Shown: one piece after another, positions 8,501 through 16,406 of the stretch
Numbering within the stretch: position 1 is the stretch's first letter
How the letters are laid out: every line of letters begins with the position of its first letter
Assembly: GCA_902792635.1 (NCBI GenBank)
Contig: CADBAG010000002.1
Coordinates: 2,918-66,917, forward strand
DNA from: an uncultured Prevotellaceae bacterium
Lineage (GTDB): Bacteria > Bacteroidota > Bacteroidia > Bacteroidales > Bacteroidaceae
DNA length: 64,000 bases
Reading direction: 5' to 3'
Made by a program: the position numbers and the translations under genes
The notes under the pieces: generated by a model
Databases searched by the model: none
The model's input: the letters and a program-made list of their open reading frames with translations, nothing else
Told to the model about the DNA's origin: nothing

Positions 8501-9361
8501 CAGCCGTTGGAGTTCCGTCTCGGCAACTTCAAGGGTACCTTTGCATCGCTCGGCCTCAACCCGGACAGATGGAAGGAAGAGGGTAAAGTGAAGAGTGAAG
8601 AATCAAATAGACCTAAAGCAGCTATCATCCGTGAGAAAGGTACAAACGGTGACCGTGAGATGGCCTACACGCTGTGGCTCGCAGGCTTCGATGTCAAGGA
8701 TGTGATGATGACCGACCTCATCAGTGGCCGCGAGACATTGGAAGAGGTCAACATGATCGTCTTCTGCGGTGGATTCTCCAACTCCGATGTCCTTGGCTCT
8801 GCAAAGGGTTGGGCCGGTGCCTTCCTTTATAACCCAAAGGCTAAGGAAGCTCTTGACAAGTTCTATGCCCGTAAGGACACGTTGTCACTCGGTATTTGCA
8901 ACGGCTGCCAGCTGATGGTAGAGCTCAACCTCATCAATCCGGAGCATGAGCATCGCGCTCATCTGACCCACAACGTCTCGCAGAAGTTCGAGAGTGCCTT
9001 CCTCGGTCTCTCTATCCCACAGAACAACAGTGTCATGCTCGGTTCGCTGAGCGGTGACAAGCTCGGCATCTGGGTAGCGCACGGAGAGGGTCGTTTCTAT
9101 CTCCCCGAGCCTGAGGATCACTACAACATCGTGGCTAAATACAACTATGCTGAGTATCCTGGCAACCCGAATGGTTCCGACTACAATGTGGCTGGTATCT
9201 GCTCTGCCGACGGCCGTCATCTCGCTATGATGCCACACCCGGAGCGTGCCATCTTCCCGTGGCAGAACGCTTATTATCCCGCAGAGCATCGCAACGACGA
9301 TGTGACGCCGTGGATTGAGGCCTTTGTCAATGCAAGGAAGTGGATTGAAAAAAACAGATAA
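5546..9361 (+). CDS. purL: Phosphoribosylformylglycinamidine synthase (single-chain PurL)
   Basis: A 1271-residue single-chain enzyme converting FGAR, ATP and glutamine to FGAM, the fourth step of purine synthesis. N-terminal and linker domains precede two AIR-synthase-like halves. INSEHCRHKIFGG lies near residue 170 and AETHNFPTTVEPFNGAATG near 250. The C-terminal glutaminase has the nucleophile in GICNGCQLM (Cys about 1118), then AHGEGRFYLPE and the MMPHPER His/Glu pair. Length matches the large PurL type of Proteobacteria and Bacteroidetes rather than the three-part PurLQS. The linker before the glutaminase domain contains GKVKSEESN, encoded by a GTGAAGAGTGAAGAA simple repeat that looks like a later insertion. 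Confidence 0.97.
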   Translation: MILFFKTPKENIIATEIDHQPSDKEKQALCWLYGDATLLDEEKLEGFFVGPRREMITPWSTNAVEITQNMSLTGISRIEEYFPVKSEDAEHDRMLQRMYKGLDQTIFTVNHEPEPIKHVENIEKYNEEEGLALSPEEIEYLHKIEKQNGRPLTDSEIFGFAQINSEHCRHKIFGGKFIIDGEERESSLFSLIKKTTKEHPGKIISAYSDNVAFAQGPMIEQFAPEDQTTADYFKVKPIESVISLKAETHNFPTTVEPFNGAATGTGGEIRDRMGGGTGSWPIAGTAVYMTSYPRLKNDDGKPARDFEQKIAPRKWLYQTPEEILIKASNGASDFGNKFGQPLITGSVLTFEYETSTGDTAVVESSKENVQSTDEVYGYDKVIMLAGGVGYGKKRDCLKKEPKKGEDIVVVGGDNYRIGLGGGSVSSVDTGRYGTAVELNAVQRANPEMQKRAYNLVRALVEADNNPVTSIHDHGSAGHLNCLSELVEDCGGKIDMTKLPIGDKTLSAKEIIANESQERMGLLIEDEHVDRVRKIAERERAPFYVVGQTTGDAHFSFVQGDGVKPFDLDVAQMFGHSPKTIMRDVTVEHHYEDATYSVDKIDEYLNNVLQLESVACKDWLTNKVDRSVTGKVARQQTQGEIELPLSDCGVVALDYRGHAGIATALGHAPQAGMADPAAGSVLSVAESLTNIIWAPIATDKDHPFPIENLNISANWMWPCRSQKGEDARLYSAVQALSDFCCSLHLNVPTGKDSLSLSQQYPDGSKIIAPGTVIVTSGAEVNDVRKTVSPVMVNDKNSSLYYIDFSFDKQRLGGSAFAQTLGKIGSDVPTVKNSEYFADCFNAVQELIQKGWVMAGHDISAGGLITCLLEMTFANVEGGMHVNLHDIMQDDDDVVKMLFAENPGVVIQISDTHKKELKEYFEEAGIAFAKIAYPTPAERKIVIVKDDWKHEFDINSLRDTWYKTSYLLDRRQSMNGTARKRFLNYKKQPLEFRLGNFKGTFASLGLNPDRWKEEGKVKSEESNRPKAAIIREKGTNGDREMAYTLWLAGFDVKDVMMTDLISGRETLEEVNMIVFCGGFSNSDVLGSAKGWAGAFLYNPKAKEALDKFYARKDTLSLGICNGCQLMVELNLINPEHEHRAHLTHNVSQKFESAFLGLSIPQNNSVMLGSLSGDKLGIWVAHGEGRFYLPEPEDHYNIVAKYNYAEYPGNPNGSDYNVAGICSADGRHLAMMPHPERAIFPWQNAYYPAEHRNDDVTPWIEAFVNARKWIEKNR

Positions 9362-9380
9362 TAAAGCCCTTTCCCCTTAC

Positions 9381-9403
9381 CCCCCTCCCCAAAAGGGAGG
9401 GGG
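9381..9403 (+). repeat. CCCCCTCCCC/GGGAGGGGG hairpin between purL and chrA
   Basis: A strong stem of C-run and G-run arms with an AAAA-containing loop, 20 bp after purL. No T-run follows, so it is not a typical terminator. It may reduce read-through or protect the purL mRNA end. Confidence 0.5.
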
Positions 9404-9425
9404 AACCGGATTACTTGGATAAACA

Positions 9426-9977
9426 ATGCTTAAGCAAAATAGAGGAGATTTATATACTCAGCTATTCACCACTTTTTTTAAGATTGGTGCATTCACCCTC
9501 GGGGGTGGATACGCCATGATTCCAATCATCGAATCGGAAGTGGTGGAGAAGAACAAATGGGTGAATAAAGAAGACTTTGTAGACCTTATCGCCGTTGCTC
9601 AGAGCTGTCCCGGCATCTTTGCCGCGAACATCGCGACGTTCATTGGCTATAAGGTTAAAGGGGAGAAGGGAGCACTGTGCACCACGTTGGGTGCCGTACT
9701 CCCCTCTTTCTTCATCATTCTGCTTATAGCGATGGTGTTCCATCAGTTCATGCAGATCCATTGGATCGCTGCGATGTTCAACGGTATCCGCCCTGCTGTC
9801 GTGGCACTCATTGCCGCACCCACCTTCAACCTCGCCAAGAGTGCAAAGATCCACCTTGGCAACTGCTGGATTCCTATCGCTGGCGCCCTGCTCATCTGCG
9901 CACTCCATGTCAACCCGATATGGATCATCATCGCTGCCGGCGTAGGCGGATATGTCTACGGGAAAATAAAAGCCTAA
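9426..9977 (+). CDS. chrA: Half-size chromate transporter (CHR domain), first of a pair
   Basis: A 183-residue membrane protein equal to one half of full-length ChrA. The family signature FFKIGAFTLGGGYAMIPII lies near the N-terminus, PGIFAANIATFIGY follows, and NGIRPAVVALIAAP is the conserved mid-region. It has about five hydrophobic segments. Short-chain CHR proteins are usually encoded as adjacent pairs that work together, with opposite membrane topology. The partner lies at 10203-10778. The annotated substrate is chromate by homology, but native function in gut or rumen bacteria is not proven. The two genes are split here by a 214-bp inverted-repeat element. Confidence 0.88.
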   Translation: MLKQNRGDLYTQLFTTFFKIGAFTLGGGYAMIPIIESEVVEKNKWVNKEDFVDLIAVAQSCPGIFAANIATFIGYKVKGEKGALCTTLGAVLPSFFIILLIAMVFHQFMQIHWIAAMFNGIRPAVVALIAAPTFNLAKSAKIHLGNCWIPIAGALLICALHVNPIWIIIAAGVGGYVYGKIKA

Positions 9978-9983
9978 CCAAGG

Positions 9984-10197
9984 GGCCTAACCAAGCCTTC
10001 CCTAAAGGGAAGGATGTTGATTACATAGATAAACAATTGAAAAGTTCACGAACGAAGAAGTATTAATATAAAGGATGAATAGTAACTAATATAAAGAAAA
10101 GGAATTTGATATGAAAGCAACAATACTATTTGGAAGGAGCAATAATAATACTTATACATTTCAACATCCTTCCCTTTAGGGAAGGCTTGGTTAGGCC
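9984..10197. mobile_element. 214-bp element with perfect 37-bp inverted ends
   Basis: GGCCTAACCAAGCC..GGATGTTGA at 9984-10020 is the exact reverse complement of 10161-10197 (37 of 37). The 140-bp AT-rich core has no homology I recognise and no transposase. Each end also holds an internal CCTTCCC/GGGAAGG palindrome. The structure suggests a MITE-like non-autonomous element inserted between the two chromate transporter genes. A 22-codon ATG frame (10111-10179) inside it is not convincing as a gene. Confidence 0.6.
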
Positions 10198-10202
10198 TCA
10201 AT

Positions 10203-10778
10203 ATGATCTTTTTACAGTTATTTTGGACGTTCTTTAAGATAGGTCTCTTCGGATTCGGTGGAGGCTACGGCATGCTATCGCTCATACAGATGGAGACAGT
10301 TCACAACCACCACTGGCTCACAAGTGCAGAGTTTACCAACATCGTGGCCATCAGTCAGATGACACCTGGACCTATCGGCATCAACTCTGCCACCTACTGT
10401 GGTTTCACGGCTATCCACAACACGGGCATGGGCAATGCAATGTCAATCTTAGGCTCAGCTGTTGCCACCTTCTCATTGGTGTTGCCATCTTTCGTCCTCA
10501 TGATTCTCATCAGTAAGATGTTCATGCGCTACATGAAGACGCGAGCCGTGCAGAGCGTGTTCATGGGCCTGCGTCCCGCTGTTGTCGGTCTGCTTGCTGC
10601 CGCCACAATCATGCTGCTCAATGAAGAGAACTTCGGCAATCCCTCCGTTTCCGCCTGGCAGTTCATCATCAGCCTCCTGCTCTTCGGCGCAACCTTCTTT
10701 GGAACCATGTGGATGAAGATTAACCCCATCCACATGATTTGTTATGCAGCCATTGCAGGGCTGGTACTACTATATTAG
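10203..10778 (+). CDS. chrA: Half-size chromate transporter (CHR domain), second of a pair
   Basis: A 191-residue membrane protein, the partner of the gene at 9426-9977. It has the same signature (FFKIGLFGFGGGYGMLSLIQ), the TPGPIGINSATYCGF loop corresponding to PGIFAANIATFIGY of its partner, and MGLRPAVVGLLAAA. The PGPIGIN version is typical of the second half of ChrA pairs. Its ATG lies 3 bp after the inverted-repeat element, so transcripts starting at purL or the first chr gene must cross a potentially very stable hairpin. Confidence 0.88.
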   Translation: MIFLQLFWTFFKIGLFGFGGGYGMLSLIQMETVHNHHWLTSAEFTNIVAISQMTPGPIGINSATYCGFTAIHNTGMGNAMSILGSAVATFSLVLPSFVLMILISKMFMRYMKTRAVQSVFMGLRPAVVGLLAAATIMLLNEENFGNPSVSAWQFIISLLLFGATFFGTMWMKINPIHMICYAAIAGLVLLY

Positions 10779-10921
10779 TTAAGAGTTAGGAGATAGGAGT
10801 TAGGAGTTATAGCAAGTTAGGAGTTAGGAGATAGGAGTTATTGCAAGTTAGGAGTTAGGAGATAGGAGTTAGGAGTTACAAGCGGAATAACTCCTAACTC
10901 CTAACTCTTAACTCCTAACTA
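10779..10921. repeat. AGGAGTT tandem array with an inverted arm between convergent genes
   Basis: Irregular tandem copies of TTAGGAG / ATAGGAG run from just after the chromate transporter stop to about 10880, with a roughly 35-bp higher-order period. They are followed by the complementary CTCCTAACTCC array at 10890-10919, so the whole can fold into a long hairpin. The far arm encodes the last residues (VRS) and stop of the alpha-galactosidase. The same unit occurs inside the pullulanase gene and porU. Confidence 0.8.
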
Positions 10922-13103
10922 AATAAAGGACTCTGCTTGCATATTCGCCATTAAGTGGCATTTCCACGCCTACCTCCATCAATACCCGGCCAGAGACACT
11001 AATGCCGTCGAGACGACAGGGCTTCTCCCCAGCCTTTACATCGCACTCGTGCAACGTGTAGGTGGCGTCAGGATCCAAGCCGTCAAGGACGATGCGCGGC
11101 TGTGGTTGATTGAGGAAGTTCTCGGTCTTGTAAACGAAGAGTACCGCCTTATCTTTTGCATCAGAGACATACATCAGTGAAGCCAGTCCCTGATGGTCAT
11201 AAGGTGACACAAGACGGTAGAGGTTACCGAGCTGCACTACGGGCCGCAACTTCTTGTAGTCGCTAATAGCCGTTGTACACTGTTTACGTTCTCCTTCCGT
11301 CATCTTCGAAGGCTGCAGTTCCATACCCAGTCGTCCACTCATTGCTACATCGCAACGGAACTTGATCGGTGTGATGCGTCCTGTCATCTGATAAGGCGAA
11401 CCACCTATATGCTGCGCCATAGCGTTGGACGGAAAGAAATAGCTTGTGCCCCACTGGATATAGACACGCTGCAACGGGTCATTATTGTCCGACACCCAGA
11501 ACTCATCAAAGTAAGGCAGCAACCCATAGTTGGCACGGCCTCCACCACTGGCGCAGTCCTGAATGACCACATTGGGATATTTCGCTCGGATGCGCTGCAA
11601 GACCTTCAGCAAGCCTTCGTGATAATCAACATAGATGTTCGTCTGCTTGTTCTTCGGCTCATACACAGATCCCACATTCTGAATAGAGGCATTGGCATCC
11701 CACTTGATATAACTGATCTCCGGGTTCTTCGTGAGCAGGTTATCCACAATATTAAACACGAAGTCCTGCACCTTCGGGTTCGTCATGTCGAGCACAAGCT
11801 GCGTACCTCCTCGGCCGAGTTTCAGTTCTCTTCCCGGTGTCTGCAGCACCCAGTCGGGATGTTTCTCATAGAGTTCACTCTTCGTGTTCGTAGCCTCCGG
11901 CTCCAGCCAGATACCGAACTTGATGCCACGCTCCTTGGCAGCATCGGTAAGCGCCTTCAGGCCGTGTGGCAGCTTGCGGATATCTGTCACCCAGTCGCCG
12001 AGCGAGGAATTGTCGGTCTTGCGCGGATACTTGTCACCGAACCATCCATCGTCCATGACAAAGAGCTCGCCGCCCATCGACTTGATATCGTCCATCATCT
12101 TGATGATACGGTCTTCCGTGATATCAAAATAGATACCTTCCCAGGAATTGAGAAGAATATCGCGTGTCGCCATGCCATTGTGCAGCATACCGTCGTGCCG
12201 TGCCCAGTAGTGGAAGTTACGGCTCACGCCACCCATGCCCTTATCCGTATAGGTCATGGCAAGATGTGGTGTTGTGAAACTCCTTCCTGCATCAAGCACA
12301 TAGTCGGATGCTTGCGGATCAACACCTGCAAAGACTTCATGCAGCCTATTGTTAGGCGTATTGACCCGGATCTCGAAGTTACCACTCCAACAGAGTGCCA
12401 GACCGATGGTCCTGCCCTGCCGTTCGTTAGGCTGGCCGTCGAGCGAGAGCATGATCTCGGGCGCATCACAATGCGCATTACGAGCGCCATCGGTATTGCT
12501 GATAACCTTCATGCCGGGAGCGAGCGCTTCGGAAGTCGGCACTGTTTCCGCAGCCCAGTTGCCATGCAGATGTGTGAGCCATACGTTGCCGCGACGGAGC
12601 GTGAGGTGTCCGCTGTCGAAACGCTTCAAGCGAATGGCGCGTTTCTCGCCGTTGTTGATCTCCGTCCACGTTTCAATGATATCCACATTCTGCCATGCCT
12701 TATAAAAGACCTTGACCGTTACAGGCTGTTTCTTGTCTTTCATCGTGACCGTTGTCAATGTGTAGTCCGAGCCCTTCTTTGTATCCACACCGGTAACCGT
12801 CAGTTCAAGGTTCTGGTCTCCATCCGCATGTTCTAAGAGCAACGCCGGCGTGTCGAGCATATCCACTGTACCGAAAGAAGGCAGTGCCGAAGCATTGAGA
12901 TCGGTGCCCGTAGAAGTAATCTGCCAAGGATTGGAGATACGTGAACCAAAATAGTCAAGTCTCAAGTCCCTGCCTTCATTAGCATGGAGAAGCATCTGCG
13001 TGTGGGGAGTGGTCACCTCGATCCGCCCCTGCCAAGGGAAAGCGGGAAGAGACACACCCATACAAAACGCAGCGTAAAGGAATAATCGTTTACTGATCAT
13101 CAT
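10908..13103 (-). CDS. Alpha-galactosidase, GH36
   Basis: The 731-residue product has a signal peptide (start MMISKRLFLYAAFCMGVSLP). The N-terminal beta-sandwich domain is followed by the GH36 catalytic barrel: MDDGWFG near residue 355, IWLEPEATN near 410, nucleophile Asp in YIKWDAN near 480, DCASGGGRANYG, and the acid/base Asp in FWVSDNNDPLQR near 545. It should release terminal alpha-galactose from raffinose-type sugars or galactomannan in the periplasm. The longer frame to 13148 is rejected because ATG 13103 gives the signal peptide and lies after the -7 box. The C-terminal residues come from the AACTCCT repeat, so the natural end may have been altered. It diverges from the susA-like gene. 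Confidence 0.92.
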   Translation of the reverse strand: MMISKRLFLYAAFCMGVSLPAFPWQGRIEVTTPHTQMLLHANEGRDLRLDYFGSRISNPWQITSTGTDLNASALPSFGTVDMLDTPALLLEHADGDQNLELTVTGVDTKKGSDYTLTTVTMKDKKQPVTVKVFYKAWQNVDIIETWTEINNGEKRAIRLKRFDSGHLTLRRGNVWLTHLHGNWAAETVPTSEALAPGMKVISNTDGARNAHCDAPEIMLSLDGQPNERQGRTIGLALCWSGNFEIRVNTPNNRLHEVFAGVDPQASDYVLDAGRSFTTPHLAMTYTDKGMGGVSRNFHYWARHDGMLHNGMATRDILLNSWEGIYFDITEDRIIKMMDDIKSMGGELFVMDDGWFGDKYPRKTDNSSLGDWVTDIRKLPHGLKALTDAAKERGIKFGIWLEPEATNTKSELYEKHPDWVLQTPGRELKLGRGGTQLVLDMTNPKVQDFVFNIVDNLLTKNPEISYIKWDANASIQNVGSVYEPKNKQTNIYVDYHEGLLKVLQRIRAKYPNVVIQDCASGGGRANYGLLPYFDEFWVSDNNDPLQRVYIQWGTSYFFPSNAMAQHIGGSPYQMTGRITPIKFRCDVAMSGRLGMELQPSKMTEGERKQCTTAISDYKKLRPVVQLGNLYRLVSPYDHQGLASLMYVSDAKDKAVLFVYKTENFLNQPQPRIVLDGLDPDATYTLHECDVKAGEKPCRLDGISVSGRVLMEVGVEMPLNGEYASRVLYLVRS

Positions 13104-13135
13104 ATTATCGTTTATTGTTTCATATTCGCTCCTTG

Positions 13136-13143
13136 CAAAGGTA
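13136..13143 (-). promoter_or_regulatory. -7 box (TACCTTTG) of the alpha-galactosidase gene
   Basis: Reads TACCTTTG on the minus strand, 33 bp upstream of ATG 13103. No good -33 match is seen. Confidence 0.45.
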
Positions 13144-13252
13144 AGCAATATTTTATTACCTATTTCTCTCTAAGAGGAGAAAAATTGGCGTGTGACACAA
13201 TAGTATCATCATTGCGCAACATAATACAATAGCGCCCCCACATTAATATTAT

Positions 13253-13264
13253 GCAAAGCGTTGC
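13253..13264. promoter_or_regulatory. LacI-type operator variant upstream of the susA-like gene
   Basis: GCAAAGCGTTGC keeps the GCAA and TTGC half sites of the perfect operator GCAAACGTTTGC found upstream of malQ and lacI. Its centre lies about 62 bp upstream of the centre of the susA -7 box, almost the same distance as at the other two genes. Confidence 0.55.
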
Positions 13265-13316
13265 ACACATGCACATTTTTCTTAGGTAAGTGTGCCTAAT
13301 CATCAAACAAAAAATG

Positions 13317-13324
13317 TAACTTTG
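13317..13324 (+). promoter_or_regulatory. -7 box (TAACTTTG) of the susA-like gene
   Basis: Matches TAnnTTTG 50 bp upstream of the ATG. A -33 TTTG is absent at the usual distance, which is compatible with a promoter needing an activator. Confidence 0.55.
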
Positions 13325-13374
13325 CAAGTAGATAGTACGAATATAAAAACAATATCAAGACATAATATCAAGTT

Positions 13375-15213
13375 ATGATAAAGAAACTGTTATTCTCTTT
13401 AATTCTGCTGTTTACTATGGCTAATATTGATGCCGCACAGCCTCTACGTATTGACCCAGCCAACTGGTTTGCGGGCATGAAGGATCCTTCTCTGCAGATC
13501 ATGTTCTATGGCAAGGGCATCCGCAACGTAAAGAACGTCACGACTGATTATCCCGGCGTGAAGGTCGACTCCGTCGTCCGCCTCGACTCGCCCAATTATC
13601 TCTTCGTCTACCTCAATCTTAAAGATGCCAAGGCCGGAGAGATGACACTGAAGCTCGATTCCAAGAAAATAAAGTATCAACTCAAGGAGCGCACGATGCG
13701 TGGCGAGGATCATAAAGGCTTCACCAATGCCGACGTGCTCTACCTTCTCATGCCCGACCGCTTCGCCAACGGTGACCCGAAGAACGATGTCGTCAAGGGC
13801 ATGCGCGACCAGACCTGTGACCGCACGAAGCCGTCGCTGCGTCATGGCGGTGACCTTGCCGGTATCGGTCAGCACCTCGACTACTTCAAGGAGCTCGGCG
13901 TCACAGCCCTCTGGTTCACACCGGTGTTAGAGAACGACTGGCCCAACGAGGGTGTCAACTCTTCCTATCACGGCTATGCTACGACCGACTATTATAAGGT
14001 CGACCCACGCTTCGGTTCCAACGAGGAATACTGCAAGCTGATTGCCGACTGCCACAAGCAAGGCCTGAAGGTCGTCATGGACATGATCTTCAACCACTGC
14101 TCCGACTATCATATCTGGAACCGTGACATGCCATCAAAGGACTGGTTCAACAATCCCAACTACGGCATGCAGACAAGTTATAAGCTCACCCCGGTCCTCG
14201 ACCCTTACGCATCAAAGATTGATAAGGCTGAGACGACTGACGGATGGTTTGTCAAGTCGATGCCTGACCTTAACCAGCGCAACCCGCACGTCATCAAATA
14301 TCTCATCCAGAGCAGTGAATGGTGGATAGAGACCGCTGACATTGACGGCATCCGCATGGATACCTATCCTTATGCTGACCGTAAGGCTATGGCACAATGG
14401 ATGAAGACCATCGACACCGAGTATCCTAACTTCAACACTGTCGGTGAGACCTGGGTCACAGAGCCGCAGTATACCGCTGCCTGGCAGAAAGACTCCAAGC
14501 TCTCAACCGAGAACAGTTACCTCAAGACAGTGATGGACTTCTCCTTCTTCGACAAACTCAACCAGGCCAAGCGTGAGGAGACCGACGGATGGTGGAACGG
14601 CTTCAACCGTATCTACAACTCACTCTGCTACGACTACCTCTACCCCAACCCATCATCAGTCTTAGCTTTCATCGAGAACCATGACACCGACCGCTTCCTC
14701 GGCAACACGAAGGACTCCACGATGCTCAAGCAAGCGCTCGCTCTGTTGCTCACCATCAACCGCATCCCGCAGCTCTACTACGGCACGGAGGTGCTGATGA
14801 ACGGCACGAAAGAGGTCACCGACGGCTACGTGCGTAAGGATTTCCCCGGTGGATTCCCCGGCGACGCCCACAACTGCTTCACAGCAGCCGGACGCACAAA
14901 AGCAGAGAACGAGATGTTCAACTGGGAGAGTCGTCTGCTCCACTGGCGTCAGGGCAATGAGGTCATCAGCAAAGGCACGCAGACCCAGTTCATCCCTTAC
15001 AATGGTGTGTATGTCATCGCACGCCAGTATCAAGGCAAGACGGTGCTGACCATCCTCAATGGCAAGCGCTCCGCCAACGAGCTCAACGTCGCCCGCTACG
15101 CTGAGGTCATCAAAGACCACAAGACTGCGAAGGACGTCATCACCGGTGCCACGGTCGACCTGACAAAGAACGTACCGCTCACACAGCGTGAGGCACTCGT
15201 CATCGAATTTTAA
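13375..15213 (+). CDS. susA: SusA-like periplasmic neopullulanase/alpha-amylase, GH13
   Basis: A 612-residue exported enzyme (signal peptide MIKKLLFSLILLFTMANIDAA). An N-terminal cyclomaltodextrinase-type beta domain (residues about 25-115) precedes the GH13 barrel (YLLMPDRFANGDP, then MDMIFNHCSDYH). Catalytic residues are Asp 329 in GIRMDTYPY, Glu 358 in VGETWV and Asp 437 in ENHDTDR. Length and architecture match Bacteroides SusA, which cuts maltooligosaccharides imported by SusCD in the periplasm. In Bacteroides thetaiotaomicron susA is beside susB and susC; here it is 47 kb from the susDEF genes, but shares an operator with malQ and lacI. A glycosyltransferase gene follows 33 bp downstream. 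Confidence 0.9.
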   Translation: MIKKLLFSLILLFTMANIDAAQPLRIDPANWFAGMKDPSLQIMFYGKGIRNVKNVTTDYPGVKVDSVVRLDSPNYLFVYLNLKDAKAGEMTLKLDSKKIKYQLKERTMRGEDHKGFTNADVLYLLMPDRFANGDPKNDVVKGMRDQTCDRTKPSLRHGGDLAGIGQHLDYFKELGVTALWFTPVLENDWPNEGVNSSYHGYATTDYYKVDPRFGSNEEYCKLIADCHKQGLKVVMDMIFNHCSDYHIWNRDMPSKDWFNNPNYGMQTSYKLTPVLDPYASKIDKAETTDGWFVKSMPDLNQRNPHVIKYLIQSSEWWIETADIDGIRMDTYPYADRKAMAQWMKTIDTEYPNFNTVGETWVTEPQYTAAWQKDSKLSTENSYLKTVMDFSFFDKLNQAKREETDGWWNGFNRIYNSLCYDYLYPNPSSVLAFIENHDTDRFLGNTKDSTMLKQALALLLTINRIPQLYYGTEVLMNGTKEVTDGYVRKDFPGGFPGDAHNCFTAAGRTKAENEMFNWESRLLHWRQGNEVISKGTQTQFIPYNGVYVIARQYQGKTVLTILNGKRSANELNVARYAEVIKDHKTAKDVITGATVDLTKNVPLTQREALVIEF

Positions 15214-15246
15214 AAGGAAGTTCTGAACTTCAAAACGATATAGACT

Positions 15247-16155
15247 ATGCTCCTCTCCGTCATCATCCCCGTCTATAATGTCGCCAACACACTCCAACGG
15301 TGCGTCGACAGTGTGCTTGCGCAAAAAATAGACGGGGCTGATGATGAAATGGAGATTATCTTGGTGGATGACGGCTCCACCGACAAGTCGTCTATCCTTT
15401 GCGATAAATATGAGAACAAAGAGAATGTACACGTCATCCATCAAGCCAATGCCGGTCTCTCTGAGGCACGCAACGCAGGACTAAGAATTGCCAAGGGCGA
15501 GTACGTCACCTTTGTCGACTCAGACGATTATCTTGAGCCGAACGCTTACAGTCAGCTCTTACCACTGTGTATCAAGGAGCATTGCGACATCCTTGAATAT
15601 TCTTTCTTTCGGCAATTATACAAAGAAAAGACGCCAATAGTCCTTTCGGAAAAGCTCTATACCGACCCTTTGTCCTATTGGTTAGACGGCCAGGCTTATA
15701 CTCATACTTATGCCTGGAATAAGATTTATCGTCGCCCGCTATTCGACCATGTGCAGTTTCCTAAAGGCAAGAAGTTCGAGGACGTGCCGACCCTTTGGCA
15801 ACTCCTTCATATAGTGAGAACCATCCGTACGACCTCTCTCTGCTTCTACCACTACACTTTCAACGCCAATGGTATCACGCAGAAAGCACGGGGTAGGAGT
15901 TACCGTGACCTACTGCAAGCGCACTTAACAATTGTCAATGACTCACAATTAAAAACACGTGACGGCTTTGCTGAGTACTACCGCCACGTGCTTGATATTC
16001 AACTGCAGACTTATATCTATTCGGGAAAATCAAAAGATATTAAGCTACCCATATTGCCTTATTACAGCAGTCTTAAACTGAAGCTTATGCATCTCTTTGG
16101 CTTGCCCACACTTTGTAGATTTCTAAGAGCTTTCCACACTATTATCGATCGATAG
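15247..16155 (+). CDS. Family 2 glycosyltransferase
   Basis: A 302-residue cytoplasmic GT-A enzyme. MLLSVIIPVYNVANTLQRCV starts the nucleotide-binding fold, LVDDGSTD lies at about residue 40, GLSEARNAGL at about 75, and the metal-binding VDSDD near 90. There is no membrane segment. It would transfer a sugar from a nucleotide sugar to a cell-surface glycan; donor and acceptor are unknown. It lies 33 bp after the susA-like gene and could be read from the same promoter, although a functional link is not evident. A short GAAGTTC/GAACTTC palindrome lies in the gap. Confidence 0.88.
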   Translation: MLLSVIIPVYNVANTLQRCVDSVLAQKIDGADDEMEIILVDDGSTDKSSILCDKYENKENVHVIHQANAGLSEARNAGLRIAKGEYVTFVDSDDYLEPNAYSQLLPLCIKEHCDILEYSFFRQLYKEKTPIVLSEKLYTDPLSYWLDGQAYTHTYAWNKIYRRPLFDHVQFPKGKKFEDVPTLWQLLHIVRTIRTTSLCFYHYTFNANGITQKARGRSYRDLLQAHLTIVNDSQLKTRDGFAEYYRHVLDIQLQTYIYSGKSKDIKLPILPYYSSLKLKLMHLFGLPTLCRFLRAFHTIIDR

Positions 16156-16182
16156 TCCTAGATTATGTTCGGTTTCCGGGTC

Positions 16183-16375
16183 GAAAAGTGCCTCGGAGAG
16201 GCACAATCTTTAATAACCCCAGACTAAAGGAGCAATAGCGACTGCAGTCTGGGGGTTAGGATGCATGCGGGATACCTGAATGCCAGCCTCGGAGAGGCTG
16301 AATGCGCCTTGGCGCGCTATGTTTATAAAATAAATTGCGCACTATCGTGCAGTCAGCCTCTCCGAGGCTGTCTGC
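16183..16375. repeat. Hairpin-mosaic repeat (locus R3, CAGCCTC/GAGGCTG type)
   Basis: Between convergent genes. It contains GTGCCTC/GAGGCAC (about 16188-16203), the long hairpin CCCCAGACT/AGTCTGGGG (16217-16254), CAGCCTC/GAGGCTG (16284-16300), GCGCC/GGCGC, and a second CAGCCTC/GAGGCTG (16354-16370). The stem words differ from those of R2 while pairing is kept. Confidence 0.8.
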
Positions 16376-16406
16376 CGATATCAACTCAAAAACCGGAAGA
16401 AGCCCA

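Noticed and set aside
9381-9403. Intrinsic terminator after purL
   Set aside because: The hairpin is strong but is followed by GGAACCGG, not a T-run, so it was listed only as a hairpin.
10111-10179. 22-codon ATG frame inside the 214-bp inverted-repeat element, with an AAAGGA upstream
   Set aside because: Its last codons are the terminal repeat itself and the product has no features; likely chance.
11409-12836. Long open frame antisense to the alpha-galactosidase
   Set aside because: The GH36 motifs on the minus strand are complete; the plus-strand frame has no recognisable family.
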